Assembly (NCBI GenBank): GCA_910586025.1
Contig: CAJUIO010000001.1
Span: 1-64,000 of the forward strand
Origin: an uncultured Lachnospiraceae bacterium
GTDB lineage: Bacteria > Bacillota > Clostridia > Lachnospirales > Lachnospiraceae
Length of the DNA: 64,000 bases
Direction: 5' to 3'
The notes under the pieces are model-generated. The model did no database searches, had not been told where the DNA came from, and worked only from the letters and a program-made list of their open reading frames with translations. Positions 1 to 7,845 of the stretch are shown here, in pieces. A program made the translations under genes and the position numbers. How positions within the stretch are numbered: position 1 is the first letter of the stretch; each line of letters opens with the position of its first letter.

Positions 1-46
1 ATAAAGGAAATATTTTTTTAGCCACAAGTGTTACAAAAAAGCTTGA

Positions 47-223
47 CCACTACAAATTATTGAATTAAAATGGAACAAAGGAGCAGAGGGTGCTATTGCC
101 CAGATAAAAAATAAAAATTATCCGGCAGCGCTGGAAGGATACGCAGGAACAGTTTTGTTAGTGGGAATTAACTATGATAAAGATACTAAGACACATACAT
201 GTGTCATAGAGGAATCTATATGA
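47..223 (+). pseudogene. C-terminal fragment of a PD-(D/E)XK nuclease-domain (DUF1703 / AAA-ATPase-like) protein
   Basis: From about position 59 a frame reads IELKWNKGAEGAI and ends with LLVGINYDKDTKTH and a TGA stop. This resembles the C-terminus of the large Clostridia family in which an AAA-like ATPase is followed by a PD-(D/E)XK nuclease domain; the ELK segment matches the nuclease E-x-K motif. Reading back, the frame hits TGA at 44-46 and has no start, so only about 54 residues remain. The upstream bases look AT-rich and out of frame with a normal copy. I read it as a decayed remnant; family assignment is from memory of the motif pattern. Confidence 0.6.
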
Positions 224-513
224 ATTTCTTAGTGCAAAAGTATCTGCATTTTTCAAATCCCAGCCTTGTAGATAAAAAATAGATAATTAATGTTATACTC
301 TCCGTAAAAACACATGGAGAGTATTTTTGTTCCCTTATGTCGGTAGAACAAATAAGAGGTAATATACTTTACGCATTGATGGCTGTACCAATTGCATTGA
401 TATTTATGGGGATTGGCGTTTTAGTTTCCCGTAGAGTGTTTGCAAAACATCAGGTTTCATAAACCAATCTTTTAATATGAATTTAAAAGATAAGAACACG
501 GACACAAAAGACA
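224..513 (+). other. Gap with a terminator and one doubtful short frame
   Basis: This AT-rich stretch separates the nuclease fragment from the DUF349 gene. It holds a hairpin terminator (listed separately) and an open frame at 337-462 of 41 residues with a hydrophobic segment (YALMAVPIALIFMG) that ends in VFAKHQVS. It has no convincing ribosome binding site and looks more like the tail of a lost membrane protein than a working gene. I see nothing else in it. Confidence 0.4.
295..331 (+). terminator. Rho-independent terminator
   Basis: A perfect 9-bp stem, ATACTCTCC at 295-303 pairing with GGAGAGTAT at 316-324, has a 12-base loop and is followed by TTTTGTT. It would end transcription from the decayed nuclease gene. 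Confidence 0.6.
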
Positions 514-542
514 TTGACATCCGCCGCTAAATATGATACAGC
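514..542 (+). promoter_or_regulatory. Probable sigma-A promoter for the DUF349 gene
   Basis: A consensus -35 TTGACA (514-519) lies 17 bases before TACAGC (537-542), which is preceded by TG as in an extended -10. The -10 box itself is weak. Confidence 0.45.
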
Positions 543-611
543 ATAAAAAGAGGAGAAAAGTGTTGAATACACGATAAAGACAAGAAAGGAAAAGATACAG
601 GGTAAGGTACT

Positions 612-1793
612 ATGAGTTACGATGAGATTCCAAGCTTTGATGATTCGCAGGAAACGCTGCAGGAAGGAGGATATCAGGAAAAAGCTCCGGATGACGGTAT
701 TAAGAGAAAGCGGGAGCTTCTGCGTGAGGCAAGGCAGATCATGAAGGACCGGAATTATGACACTTCCGTTGTAGATGATGTACTTGTGCAGTTTGACGGC
801 GTATCCGAGGGGAATACGCCTGCGGAGGAGGAGCTGCGGCGGCAGTATAATGAGATTGCGGAAAAGAATAAAAGGCGCTGTCAGGACAGGGAGCGCAACA
901 CGGAGCAGAAGCGCATACTTATTTCAAAGGCGCAGGAGCTCCAGAATTCCGAGGACTGGAAGGGGACTGCGGCACAGATGAAGGAACTGATGAACGCCTG
1001 GAAGGAAATCGGAAACGCGGGGCCGGTTAACGATCTGCTCTGGTCGGAATTTCAGGGTGCCAGACAGACATTTTTCGACCGGCAGCGCAGGCATTATGAG
1101 GAGGCCGATCTTCTCCGTAAGCAGAGTAAAAGCAAAAAGCAGGAGATTATAGCGCAGGCCCGGTCTGCCGCATTCAGCAGCACAGACTGGAAGGGAACTC
1201 ATGAGGTTCTGGAGGAAATGCTTTCCAGATGGAAGCAGGCAGGTTCGGCCGGAAGGGAAGATGACAGCCTCTGGTCGGAATTTCAGAGTATACGCAATGA
1301 TTTTTATGCCAGACGGAAAGAGGCCATGCAAAAGAGGGAGAGTGAATTTCTGGAAAGACGTGAGAGAAAGTCAGCTCTTGTCACGGACGCACAGGCCTAT
1401 GCAAAAGCCTGCGACTACAGCGCTCCGGCTGCGGAGAGAATGAGAGGGATGAGCGAGGAGTGGAAAAGCATCGGATTCTGCGGAAATGAATACGAGGACC
1501 GGCTCTGGTCACAGTTCCGTATGGCACAGGATACATACTGGCAGGAAAAGAAAGCGGCTGGGGAAAGAAAACACAGAGAATGGATGACGAAGACACAGGC
1601 TGCCGTTGACCGCAGGAGGGAAAGGATCGGAAATATCCATCAAAACATCGAGAATCTGCGGGAGCGTCTCAACACAACCGGAAATATTGATAAGCAGAAT
1701 CAGATTTATGGCTGGATATCTGAAAATGAGGCTCAGATCAGAGAGCTGGAAGAAGAGATCTGCCGCATGGAGCAGGAGCTGGCAAAAAATTAG
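612..1793 (+). CDS. DUF349 domain protein
   Basis: This 393-residue soluble protein is built from three tandem DUF349-type units about 76 residues apart. Each carries an aromatic core (W116, W193, Y269 at equivalent places) followed by W-K-x-I/A-G and then LW-S-x-F. The N-terminal 50 residues are acidic and low in complexity, and the last 65 are charged and likely coiled-coil. DUF349 is found across bacteria with no settled biochemical role. The ATG is preceded by AGGGTAAGG. The gene stands alone, bounded by a promoter and a strong hairpin downstream. Function cannot be assigned from sequence. Confidence 0.8.
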   Translation: MSYDEIPSFDDSQETLQEGGYQEKAPDDGIKRKRELLREARQIMKDRNYDTSVVDDVLVQFDGVSEGNTPAEEELRRQYNEIAEKNKRRCQDRERNTEQKRILISKAQELQNSEDWKGTAAQMKELMNAWKEIGNAGPVNDLLWSEFQGARQTFFDRQRRHYEEADLLRKQSKSKKQEIIAQARSAAFSSTDWKGTHEVLEEMLSRWKQAGSAGREDDSLWSEFQSIRNDFYARRKEAMQKRESEFLERRERKSALVTDAQAYAKACDYSAPAAERMRGMSEEWKSIGFCGNEYEDRLWSQFRMAQDTYWQEKKAAGERKHREWMTKTQAAVDRRRERIGNIHQNIENLRERLNTTGNIDKQNQIYGWISENEAQIRELEEEICRMEQELAKN

Positions 1794-1813
1794 ATTGCGG
1801 GAAGTATTGAACA

Positions 1814-1849
1814 GGCAGCGCCCCGGGCTCTTGGACCCGGGGCGCTGCC
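1814..1849. terminator. Strong GC-rich hairpin between convergent genes
   Basis: GGCAGCGCCCCGGG (1814-1827) pairs perfectly with CCCGGGGCGCTGCC (1836-1849) around an 8-base loop. The U-tract is poor on both strands. It lies between two convergent stop codons, so it probably acts as a bidirectional terminator. Confidence 0.6.
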
Positions 1850-1870
1850 TTGTAACTGCGAAACGAATTC

Positions 1871-2173
1871 TTAACCCGAAACAGAGGGCAGGTTTCCCAG
1901 ATTGTTATTCTCGGATTCGTCTGGCAGGGATTTTAAATATTCCGTATCTTTTCTGTGGGCAATTCCGACACCCTTAATATCCCCCGCTTTTGCCATTGCG
2001 ACTCCCTCCTCCTTGGATACCGTGGAGCCGTCGGACAGCTGATAGCCCGTGGTGCGCCCGCTGCTTTTGGTCAGTCCCACGATTTCCTTCGCGTCGCTTT
2101 TCGGCTCAGGGATCTGGTCAAGAGTGTTTCTGGCAAGAGCCTCATCCAGTAAATTTTTTTCAGTATTTTTCAT
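1871..2173 (-). CDS. DUF3892 family protein
   Basis: A 100-residue protein with the DUF3892 pattern: EIVGLTKSSG, then TTGYQLSDG, VSKEEGVAMAKAGDI and GVGIAHRKDTEYLKS ending in a flexible tail. The family is common in Firmicutes and has no established function; the compact core and conserved G-x-x-I/V repeats suggest a small nucleic-acid- or protein-binding fold. The start is supported by GGAGG on the minus strand upstream. It is the downstream neighbour of the glutamate-synthase-like gene on the same strand, 85 bases away, and may be cotranscribed. Confidence 0.7.
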   Translation of the reverse strand: MKNTEKNLLDEALARNTLDQIPEPKSDAKEIVGLTKSSGRTTGYQLSDGSTVSKEEGVAMAKAGDIKGVGIAHRKDTEYLKSLPDESENNNLGNLPSVSG

Positions 2174-2258
2174 GTCAATTCCTCCATTTCAGACTTTTGC
2201 TGTGGAAAATAGCATGTGCGGTTCATAAAAAAATATTCGCAGTCTGAAATTTCGAAGC

Positions 2259-3644
2259 TTATGCATGACGGATATTGGTAAATTCGGAAATTTCCCTGTT
2301 TATGGTTATGAGATCATCCACGCTCAGGTCATGGACGCAGGCATGGCCGGTTATCCGGGCAAAGGTTTTGAGCTCGGACAAAGACACGTTCAGATAGTTG
2401 GCCACCCGCTGTGCGGACTGATCCACCTTAAGCCGTTTCCTCAGCTCGGGATCCTGCGTCGCAATACCGACCGGACAATTGCCTGAGCCGCAGATGCGGT
2501 ACTGCTGACATGCTGCAGCTATGAGAGCGGCGCTTGCCACGGCCACGGCATCCGCACCCATGGCAAGGGCTTTTGCCACATCCGCGGATACCCGCAGACC
2601 TCCGGTGATTACAAGACTGATGTCGGAGTGTACGGAGTCCAGGTATTTCCTTGCGCGGTACAGAGCGTAGATAGTGGGAACGGTGGTAGCCTCCCGCAGA
2701 AGAAGAGGGCTCGATCCGGTTGCGCCGCCTCTGCCGTCGATCGTAATAAAGTCAGGCTCTGCAAAAACGCAGTATTCCAGGTCGCGTTCAATCCGTCCGG
2801 CGGCGATCTTGATGCCCACAGGCCTTCCGTCAGAGCGATTCCGAAGCATGGTTACCATATCTCTCAGATCTTCCTTTGAATTGAGCTCCGGAAACTTGCT
2901 CGGGCTCTGAACATCCTCACCCTGATTTTTTCCCCGCAGCTGCGCGATTTCCGCAGTCACCTTCTCCCCGGGAAGATGACCTCCCATACCGGGCTTTGTT
3001 CCCTGGCCGATCTTGATTTCGATCGCATCCGCGGACCGGAGGTTTTCATCTGTCACACTGTATTTGTTGGGGATATATTCAAATATGTATTTGTAAGAAG
3101 CCTCCCTCTCTTCCGGAAGAATTCCGCCTTCTCCGCTGCACATGGCAGTCTGTGCCATGGCAGAGCCCTTTGCGAGAGCGACCTTGATCTCTTTGGAAAG
3201 CGCTCCGAAGGACATATGGGAAATATAGATGGGACTATTTAAAATCATGGGCTTTTTTGCGTGCTTTCCGATCACTGTCATTGTGGAGACGGGATCCTCC
3301 TCATTGAGGGGAGCGGGATTCAGCTGTGCACCCAGAAGAAGGATATCATCCCAGCTTGGCATGGGCATTTTTGTTCCCATTGCACCGCTGATAGATTTTC
3401 CGGTTACCGCCATCTGATGGATTTCTTCCATATAGCGGCAGGATTCGTCGATTCGGTAGAAGGCCCTGTCGTAGGCCAGATCCGGACAGGCCGGAGAATT
3501 ATCCTGAGCGTTGGCAGAGCTTATCTCCGTGCCGGCAGCTTCTTCCCGGAAGCTTTCCCCGGGCTGATGACAGACAGGACATTCCTCCGGCGAAGCCTCT
3601 CCTTCATATACATAGCCGCAGACAGAGCAGACATATTTTTTCAT
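2259..3644 (-). CDS. Rubredoxin-like plus glutamate synthase (FMN) domain protein
   Basis: The 461-residue protein starts with a rubredoxin-type iron knot (C6-x2-C9 ... C22-P-V-C25) and continues with a glutamate-synthase large-subunit-like FMN barrel from about residue 80. The barrel has IGQGTKPGMGGHLPG, the GGATGSSPLL phosphate-binding region and the C-x5-C-x4-C cluster motif (CQQYRICGSGNC) that binds [3Fe-4S] in GltB. There is no N-terminal glutaminase domain. Such archaeal-type or GltB2-like proteins are electron-transfer flavoproteins whose true substrate is often unknown. The rubredoxin domain implies electron delivery from a partner. Glutamate synthesis is possible but not shown. Confidence 0.85.
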   Translation of the reverse strand: MKKYVCSVCGYVYEGEASPEECPVCHQPGESFREEAAGTEISSANAQDNSPACPDLAYDRAFYRIDESCRYMEEIHQMAVTGKSISGAMGTKMPMPSWDDILLLGAQLNPAPLNEEDPVSTMTVIGKHAKKPMILNSPIYISHMSFGALSKEIKVALAKGSAMAQTAMCSGEGGILPEEREASYKYIFEYIPNKYSVTDENLRSADAIEIKIGQGTKPGMGGHLPGEKVTAEIAQLRGKNQGEDVQSPSKFPELNSKEDLRDMVTMLRNRSDGRPVGIKIAAGRIERDLEYCVFAEPDFITIDGRGGATGSSPLLLREATTVPTIYALYRARKYLDSVHSDISLVITGGLRVSADVAKALAMGADAVAVASAALIAAACQQYRICGSGNCPVGIATQDPELRKRLKVDQSAQRVANYLNVSLSELKTFARITGHACVHDLSVDDLITINREISEFTNIRHA

Positions 3645-3821
3645 ACGTTTTCCCTCTTTTCTTGATCATGTGTGATACCTGTCGTAAATGACATAGCAAT
3701 TGTAAGTAATAATTTATTTTAGCATTTATGGATGCACAATGGCAATAAATTTTTATATCATGCATATATTCCGGTACTTGTCCATATAATATAATAACTT
3801 TAGTTTTTTTGGAGGTAAGAT

Positions 3822-4049
3822 ATGGCAAGAGGGCAGAGAAAACCGATCGAGCAGAAGATTGAAGAAAAGCAGAAGGTCATAGATTCTTTGGAAATAAGGA
3901 TCGAGAAGGAGAGGGAGGAGCTTCAGGAGCTTTTGAACGAACAGAAATGGGCTAAGCTTGAGGAGATCGGGGCGATTATTGAGAGCTCAAACCTGTCTAT
4001 GGAGGAGGTGGAAAAAATCCTCTCCGAGCATGCCTCCCATGTGGCGTAG
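3822..4049 (+). CDS. Small coiled-coil protein
   Basis: A 75-residue, highly charged protein starting MARGQRKPIEQKIEEKQ. Residues 10-50 show a heptad pattern typical of a single alpha-helical coiled coil, and the tail (SNLSMEEVEKIL) resembles a short helical hairpin. It has a very good ribosome binding site (GGAGG, 7 bases before ATG) and a clean terminator, so it is expressed as its own unit. Similar small proteins are annotated as hypothetical in Lachnospiraceae. I do not recognise a function. Confidence 0.7.
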   Translation: MARGQRKPIEQKIEEKQKVIDSLEIRIEKEREELQELLNEQKWAKLEEIGAIIESSNLSMEEVEKILSEHASHVA

Positions 4050-4074
4050 ACGGGAAGAGACGAGATGCGAAAAG

Positions 4075-4111
4075 GAGCGGAGACAGAATCTGGAAGTCTC
4101 CGCTCTTTTTC
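4075..4111 (+). terminator. Rho-independent terminator
   Basis: A perfect 10-bp stem, GAGCGGAGAC (4075-4084) with GTCTCCGCTC (4096-4105), is followed directly by TTTTT. It ends the small coiled-coil gene. Confidence 0.85.
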
Positions 4112-4134
4112 TGTCTGAAAAAGCCGTAAGGGGA

Positions 4135-4162
4135 TTGCATGTCTAATAAAAGATGTTATAAT
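4135..4162 (+). promoter_or_regulatory. Sigma-A promoter for the MATE operon
   Basis: TTGCAT (4135-4140), a 16-base spacer and a consensus TATAAT (4157-4162) lie 60 bases before the first exporter gene. Confidence 0.6.
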
Positions 4163-4222
4163 CATGATTATATTAAAGTTATAACTGACATTTGATAAGA
4201 AAGCGGCGAGAGGTAAAGTACA

Positions 4223-5596
4223 ATGACACAGGAAGAAAACACGGCTAAAAAACCAAAGCACAGCAGAGAGAACATACGGATTACCTTTAACATGGCATGG
4301 CCCTCTATTGTGGAATCCTTTTTTGCGGCCTTTGCGGGGCTGGTGGACTCTCTCATGGTGAGCTCTCTAGGCTCCTATGCGGTGGCGGCGGTGGGACTGA
4401 CAACCCAGCCCAAATTCGTGGGACTTTCACTTTTCTTTGCGCAGAATGTTGCGATCTCGGCGCTGATTGCGCGCAGAAGAGGGGAGAAGAATCAAAAGGA
4501 GGCCAACCGGCTTCTTGCAACTGCGATAGTTTTTCTGCTCGCTGCTGCGGTCTTTATGAGTGTTCTGTTTGTGGCCCTGGCAGGTCCGATTATACGGCTT
4601 TGCGGCTCCACGCCGGAGACCCACGACAGTGCGGTGGCTTATTTTCGGATTATCATGGGCGGCATGATCTTTAACTGTGTTCAGATGGGCATCAACTCGG
4701 CCCAGAGGGGGGCGGGTAATACCAAGATCACCATGCGCACCAACGTGACCTCCAACACCATAAACATTATCTTCAACTATCTTCTGATCGGCGGACATCT
4801 GGGCTTTCCCGCCCTTGGGATCCACGGTGCGGCTCTGGCTACCGTGCTGGGCACTGTGGTGGCCTGCGTCATGAGCATCCTTTCCATCATGAAGCAGGAT
4901 GGCTTCATCAGCATACCCTATATCATGGAGAACAGGATAAGGCCGGCGGTAAGAAGCTTTGTGAGCCTGGTTCGGGTGGGCTACAGTGTTTTTTTTGAGC
5001 AGATCCTGATGAGGATCGGTTTTATGATGACCGCGATCATGGCCGCAAAGCAGGGGACCGACTCCATGGCGGCCCATCAGGTGGGGATGAATATCATGGG
5101 GCTTTCCTTTTCCTTCGGAGACGGCCTCCAGGCGGCGGCAGTGGCTCTGATCGGCAGAAGCTTGGGAGCCGGGGACGAGAAGCTGGCAAAGGAATTCGGA
5201 AGCATCTGCAGGATGTTCGGAGGTGTGATATCCGTATGTCTTGCGGTGATCTATTTCTTTGGCGCAAGGCCTCTTATGAGCCTGTTCTTTGCGGAGGAGC
5301 ATATTGTGACAATCGGGGTGGGAATCATGAGGGTAATCATTTTCGTGGTGGCCTTCCAGATCAGCCAGGTGGTCTATATGGGATGTCTGCGGGGAGCGGG
5401 AGACACTCTTTATACCGCAATTGCCTCCACGCTCAGCGTCACCTTTATCCGTACCATTGTCTCCTATCTTGGCGGCTACGTGCTGGGCTTTGGAATCGTG
5501 GGTATCTGGACGGGAGTGCTTGGAGATCAGATTTCCCGTTTCCTGTTTGCCTCCGTGCGGTTCAAGCAGGGTAAATGGACGAAGATAAAAATATAA
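4223..5596 (+). CDS. MATE family efflux transporter
   Basis: A 457-residue integral membrane protein with about 12 predicted helices in two similar halves, the hallmark of MATE exporters. Typical family segments include FNMAWPSIVESFF at the N-terminus, GSYAVAAVGL in helix 2, NSAQRGAGNTKITM before the mid-loop, and SMAAHQVGMNIMGLSF in the second half. MATE proteins expel cationic drugs or other organic compounds using a sodium or proton gradient; the substrate here is unknown. It heads an apparent operon: a second MATE gene starts 12 bases downstream, followed by a DNA glycosylase. The start has GAGAGG upstream. Confidence 0.9.
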   Translation: MTQEENTAKKPKHSRENIRITFNMAWPSIVESFFAAFAGLVDSLMVSSLGSYAVAAVGLTTQPKFVGLSLFFAQNVAISALIARRRGEKNQKEANRLLATAIVFLLAAAVFMSVLFVALAGPIIRLCGSTPETHDSAVAYFRIIMGGMIFNCVQMGINSAQRGAGNTKITMRTNVTSNTINIIFNYLLIGGHLGFPALGIHGAALATVLGTVVACVMSILSIMKQDGFISIPYIMENRIRPAVRSFVSLVRVGYSVFFEQILMRIGFMMTAIMAAKQGTDSMAAHQVGMNIMGLSFSFGDGLQAAAVALIGRSLGAGDEKLAKEFGSICRMFGGVISVCLAVIYFFGARPLMSLFFAEEHIVTIGVGIMRVIIFVVAFQISQVVYMGCLRGAGDTLYTAIASTLSVTFIRTIVSYLGGYVLGFGIVGIWTGVLGDQISRFLFASVRFKQGKWTKIKI

Positions 5597-5608
5597 GAGG
5601 GCTGTATC

Positions 5609-6943
5609 ATGAAAAAGGATCTGACGCAGGGGAGCGTTACGAAGACCATGCTGCTGTTTGCAGGCCCCATGATTCTGGGGAACCTGCTGCAGCAGTGTTA
5701 TAATATTGCGGATACTCTGATTGTAGGCCGGTTTCTTGGGGCAAACGCTCTGGCCGCAGTGGGTTCTGCCTATACGCTTATGACCTTTCTGACTTCCGTG
5801 ATAATCGGGCTGTGCATGGGAAGCGGGGCGGTCTTTTCTGTCTATTTTGGAAAAAAAGACATGGAACAGATGAAAAGGAGCATGTGCGCCTCCTTTTTAT
5901 TTATTGCCGTTATTTCCCTCATTATGAACGGGGCGGTGTTCCTTGGGATTCACATGATTCTTCGGCTTTTACAAGTACCGCAGGAAGTGTACCGGGTGAT
6001 GTTTGAATATGTGTGGGTCATTTTCTTTGGCATTTTTTTTGTGTTTCTCTATAATTATTTTGCCTTTCTTCTGCGGGCCGTGGGAAATTCGCTGGCACCG
6101 CTGTGCTTCCTTGGCTGTGCCGCGGTTCTGAATATTGTATTGGATCTTGTCTTCGTGGTGAGCTTTTCCTGGGGGGTTAAGGGGGCCGCTCTTGCGACAG
6201 TGCTCTCCCAGGCGATGTCGGGACTTGGTATTGGACTTTACGCATGGTTCGGCATGCCGGAGCTTCGCCCGGGAATCGTACAGCTGCGCTGCGGCCGGAG
6301 GACGGTGCTTGAAATCGTACGTCATTCCGCTGCCGCCTGTATACAGCAGTCCGTGATGAATTTCGGTATCCTGATGATACAGGGGCTTGTGAACAGCTTC
6401 GGCACCGTTGTTATGGCGGCCTTTGCCGCGGCGGTGAAGATTGATTCCTTTGCCTATATGCCGGCTCAGGAGTTTGGAAACGCATTTTCTCTCTTTATCT
6501 CCCAGAACCACGGGGCGGGAAAAGGGGACAGGGTAAAGCGGGGCATGAAAAGAGCGGCGCAGGTTTCCATGAGCTTCTGCGCATTCATATCTGTTCTGAT
6601 ATTCGTGCTGGCACCGAAGCTGATGCTGCTGTTCGTGGATGCGAAGGAGAGTGAGATCATACGAACCGGAGTGGGGTATCTGCGGGTGGAAGGGGCTTTT
6701 TACTGTGGTATCGGACTTCTGTTTCTTCTCTATGGATTTTACCGGGGGATTGAGAAACCGGAGATGTCTCTTGTGCTCACGATTATTTCACTGGGCACGA
6801 GAGTGGCCCTGGCCTATCTTCTTGCGCCGGTTCCGAAGATCGGCGTGTGGGGAATCTGGTGGGCGATTCCTGCGGGATGGTTTCTGGCGGACCTGGCGGG
6901 GGCGGCCTTTATCAGAGGGAGTATGAACGGGAGAGAGGCATGA
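5609..6943 (+). CDS. MATE family efflux transporter (second copy)
   Basis: A 444-residue MATE-type exporter beginning MKKDLTQGSVTKTMLLFAGP and containing GNLLQQCYNIADTLIVG, a segment typical of the clostridial NorM/DinF branch. About 12 helices are apparent. It differs clearly from the neighbouring exporter 12 bases upstream, so this is a paired arrangement of diverged paralogs rather than a recent duplication. Its stop codon overlaps the start of the glycosylase gene (ATGA), so translation is probably coupled. Substrate unknown. Confidence 0.9.
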   Translation: MKKDLTQGSVTKTMLLFAGPMILGNLLQQCYNIADTLIVGRFLGANALAAVGSAYTLMTFLTSVIIGLCMGSGAVFSVYFGKKDMEQMKRSMCASFLFIAVISLIMNGAVFLGIHMILRLLQVPQEVYRVMFEYVWVIFFGIFFVFLYNYFAFLLRAVGNSLAPLCFLGCAAVLNIVLDLVFVVSFSWGVKGAALATVLSQAMSGLGIGLYAWFGMPELRPGIVQLRCGRRTVLEIVRHSAAACIQQSVMNFGILMIQGLVNSFGTVVMAAFAAAVKIDSFAYMPAQEFGNAFSLFISQNHGAGKGDRVKRGMKRAAQVSMSFCAFISVLIFVLAPKLMLLFVDAKESEIIRTGVGYLRVEGAFYCGIGLLFLLYGFYRGIEKPEMSLVLTIISLGTRVALAYLLAPVPKIGVWGIWWAIPAGWFLADLAGAAFIRGSMNGREA

Positions 6944-7752
6944 TAAAAATTACGAAGGATTATTTTTCCCTGCGACAGATCGGAGAGTCCGGTCAGTGCT
7001 TCCGCCTGACGCGGACAGGGGAAAACGGATATTCCCTGATCGCCTTTGGAAAATATCTGGAAGCGCAGCAGAGAGGGAATGAAATAATTTTTTATTGTTC
7101 TGAGAAGGAGTATGAAAAGATCTGGAAGGGATATTTTGATCTGGATGCGGATTATGAGGCAATCATAACTTCCGTGGATTCGGGAGATACTTATCTGAGA
7201 CAGGCAGTCTCTTACGGAAAGGGACTGCGGATTCTGCGCCAGGATCTGTGGGAGATGATTGTAAGCTTTATCATTTCCCAGCAGAATAATATCAGGCGGA
7301 TACGAAAATGTATTGAGACGATATGTGAAAGGTACGGCGAGGCGCGGATTTCCGAATCAGGGGTCAGTTATCATGCGTTTCCGGAGCCGGAGGCGCTGGC
7401 TTTGGCATCCCAAGAGGAGCTGCAGGACTGTAATCTGGGCTATCGGAGCCGCTATATCAGGCAGACGGCCGGCAGTATCGTTCAGGGAGAGGTGGAGCTG
7501 GAAAGGCTTCAAAAGATGGATTATGGACAGGCCAGGGCGGAGCTCAAGAGGCTTTGCGGCGTGGGGGACAAGGTGGCGGACTGTATCTGTCTCTTTGCCC
7601 TGCATCATCTGGATGCTTTTCCGAGGGACACTCATATTAACCAGGTGCTGGAAAGGCGTTACCGGCAGGGCTTTCCCTTTGACAGATACCAGGGCTGTGC
7701 GGGAGTGATGCAGCAGTATCTCTTTTATTATGACCTGAACGGGGAATTATGA
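6940..7752 (+). CDS. 8-oxoguanine DNA glycosylase (OGG family, HhH-GPD)
   Basis: This 270-residue protein belongs to the OGG-type helix-hairpin-helix glycosylases that remove 8-oxoguanine from DNA in base excision repair. The hairpin GVGDKVADC contains the catalytic lysine K211, and the downstream PRDTHI contains the essential aspartate D230. The N-terminal region (YFSLRQIGESGQCFR) matches the OGG N-domain, and IISQQNN is the usual pre-hairpin motif. I chose the ATG overlapping the exporter stop; the longer upstream frame lacks a ribosome binding site. It sits with two exporters, hinting at a stress-response unit. Confidence 0.88.
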   Translation: MIKITKDYFSLRQIGESGQCFRLTRTGENGYSLIAFGKYLEAQQRGNEIIFYCSEKEYEKIWKGYFDLDADYEAIITSVDSGDTYLRQAVSYGKGLRILRQDLWEMIVSFIISQQNNIRRIRKCIETICERYGEARISESGVSYHAFPEPEALALASQEELQDCNLGYRSRYIRQTAGSIVQGEVELERLQKMDYGQARAELKRLCGVGDKVADCICLFALHHLDAFPRDTHINQVLERRYRQGFPFDRYQGCAGVMQQYLFYYDLNGEL

Positions 7753-7791
7753 CGGATCTTTTAGGATTAGATTAAGATTTTCTTAGGATTA

Positions 7792-7820
7792 TTGAGTTGA
7801 ATGTAAAAATGTGGTACTTT
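7792..7820 (+). promoter_or_regulatory. Possible promoter for the MotA/ZorA-like operon
   Basis: TTGAGT (7792-7797), a 17-base spacer and TACTTT (7815-7820) lie just before an excellent AAGGAGG ribosome binding site. The -10 is weak. Confidence 0.4.
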
Positions 7821-7845
7821 TAGAGGGATAAAGGAGGAAGTGTAA

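Noticed and set aside
3604..3828. Minus-strand frame overlapping the glutamate-synthase start
   Set aside because: It runs through the intergenic promoter region in another frame, with no ribosome binding site and low-complexity content.
4223..6943. Recent tandem duplication of MATE genes
   Set aside because: The two proteins differ throughout, so they are paralogs of different branches rather than a new duplication.
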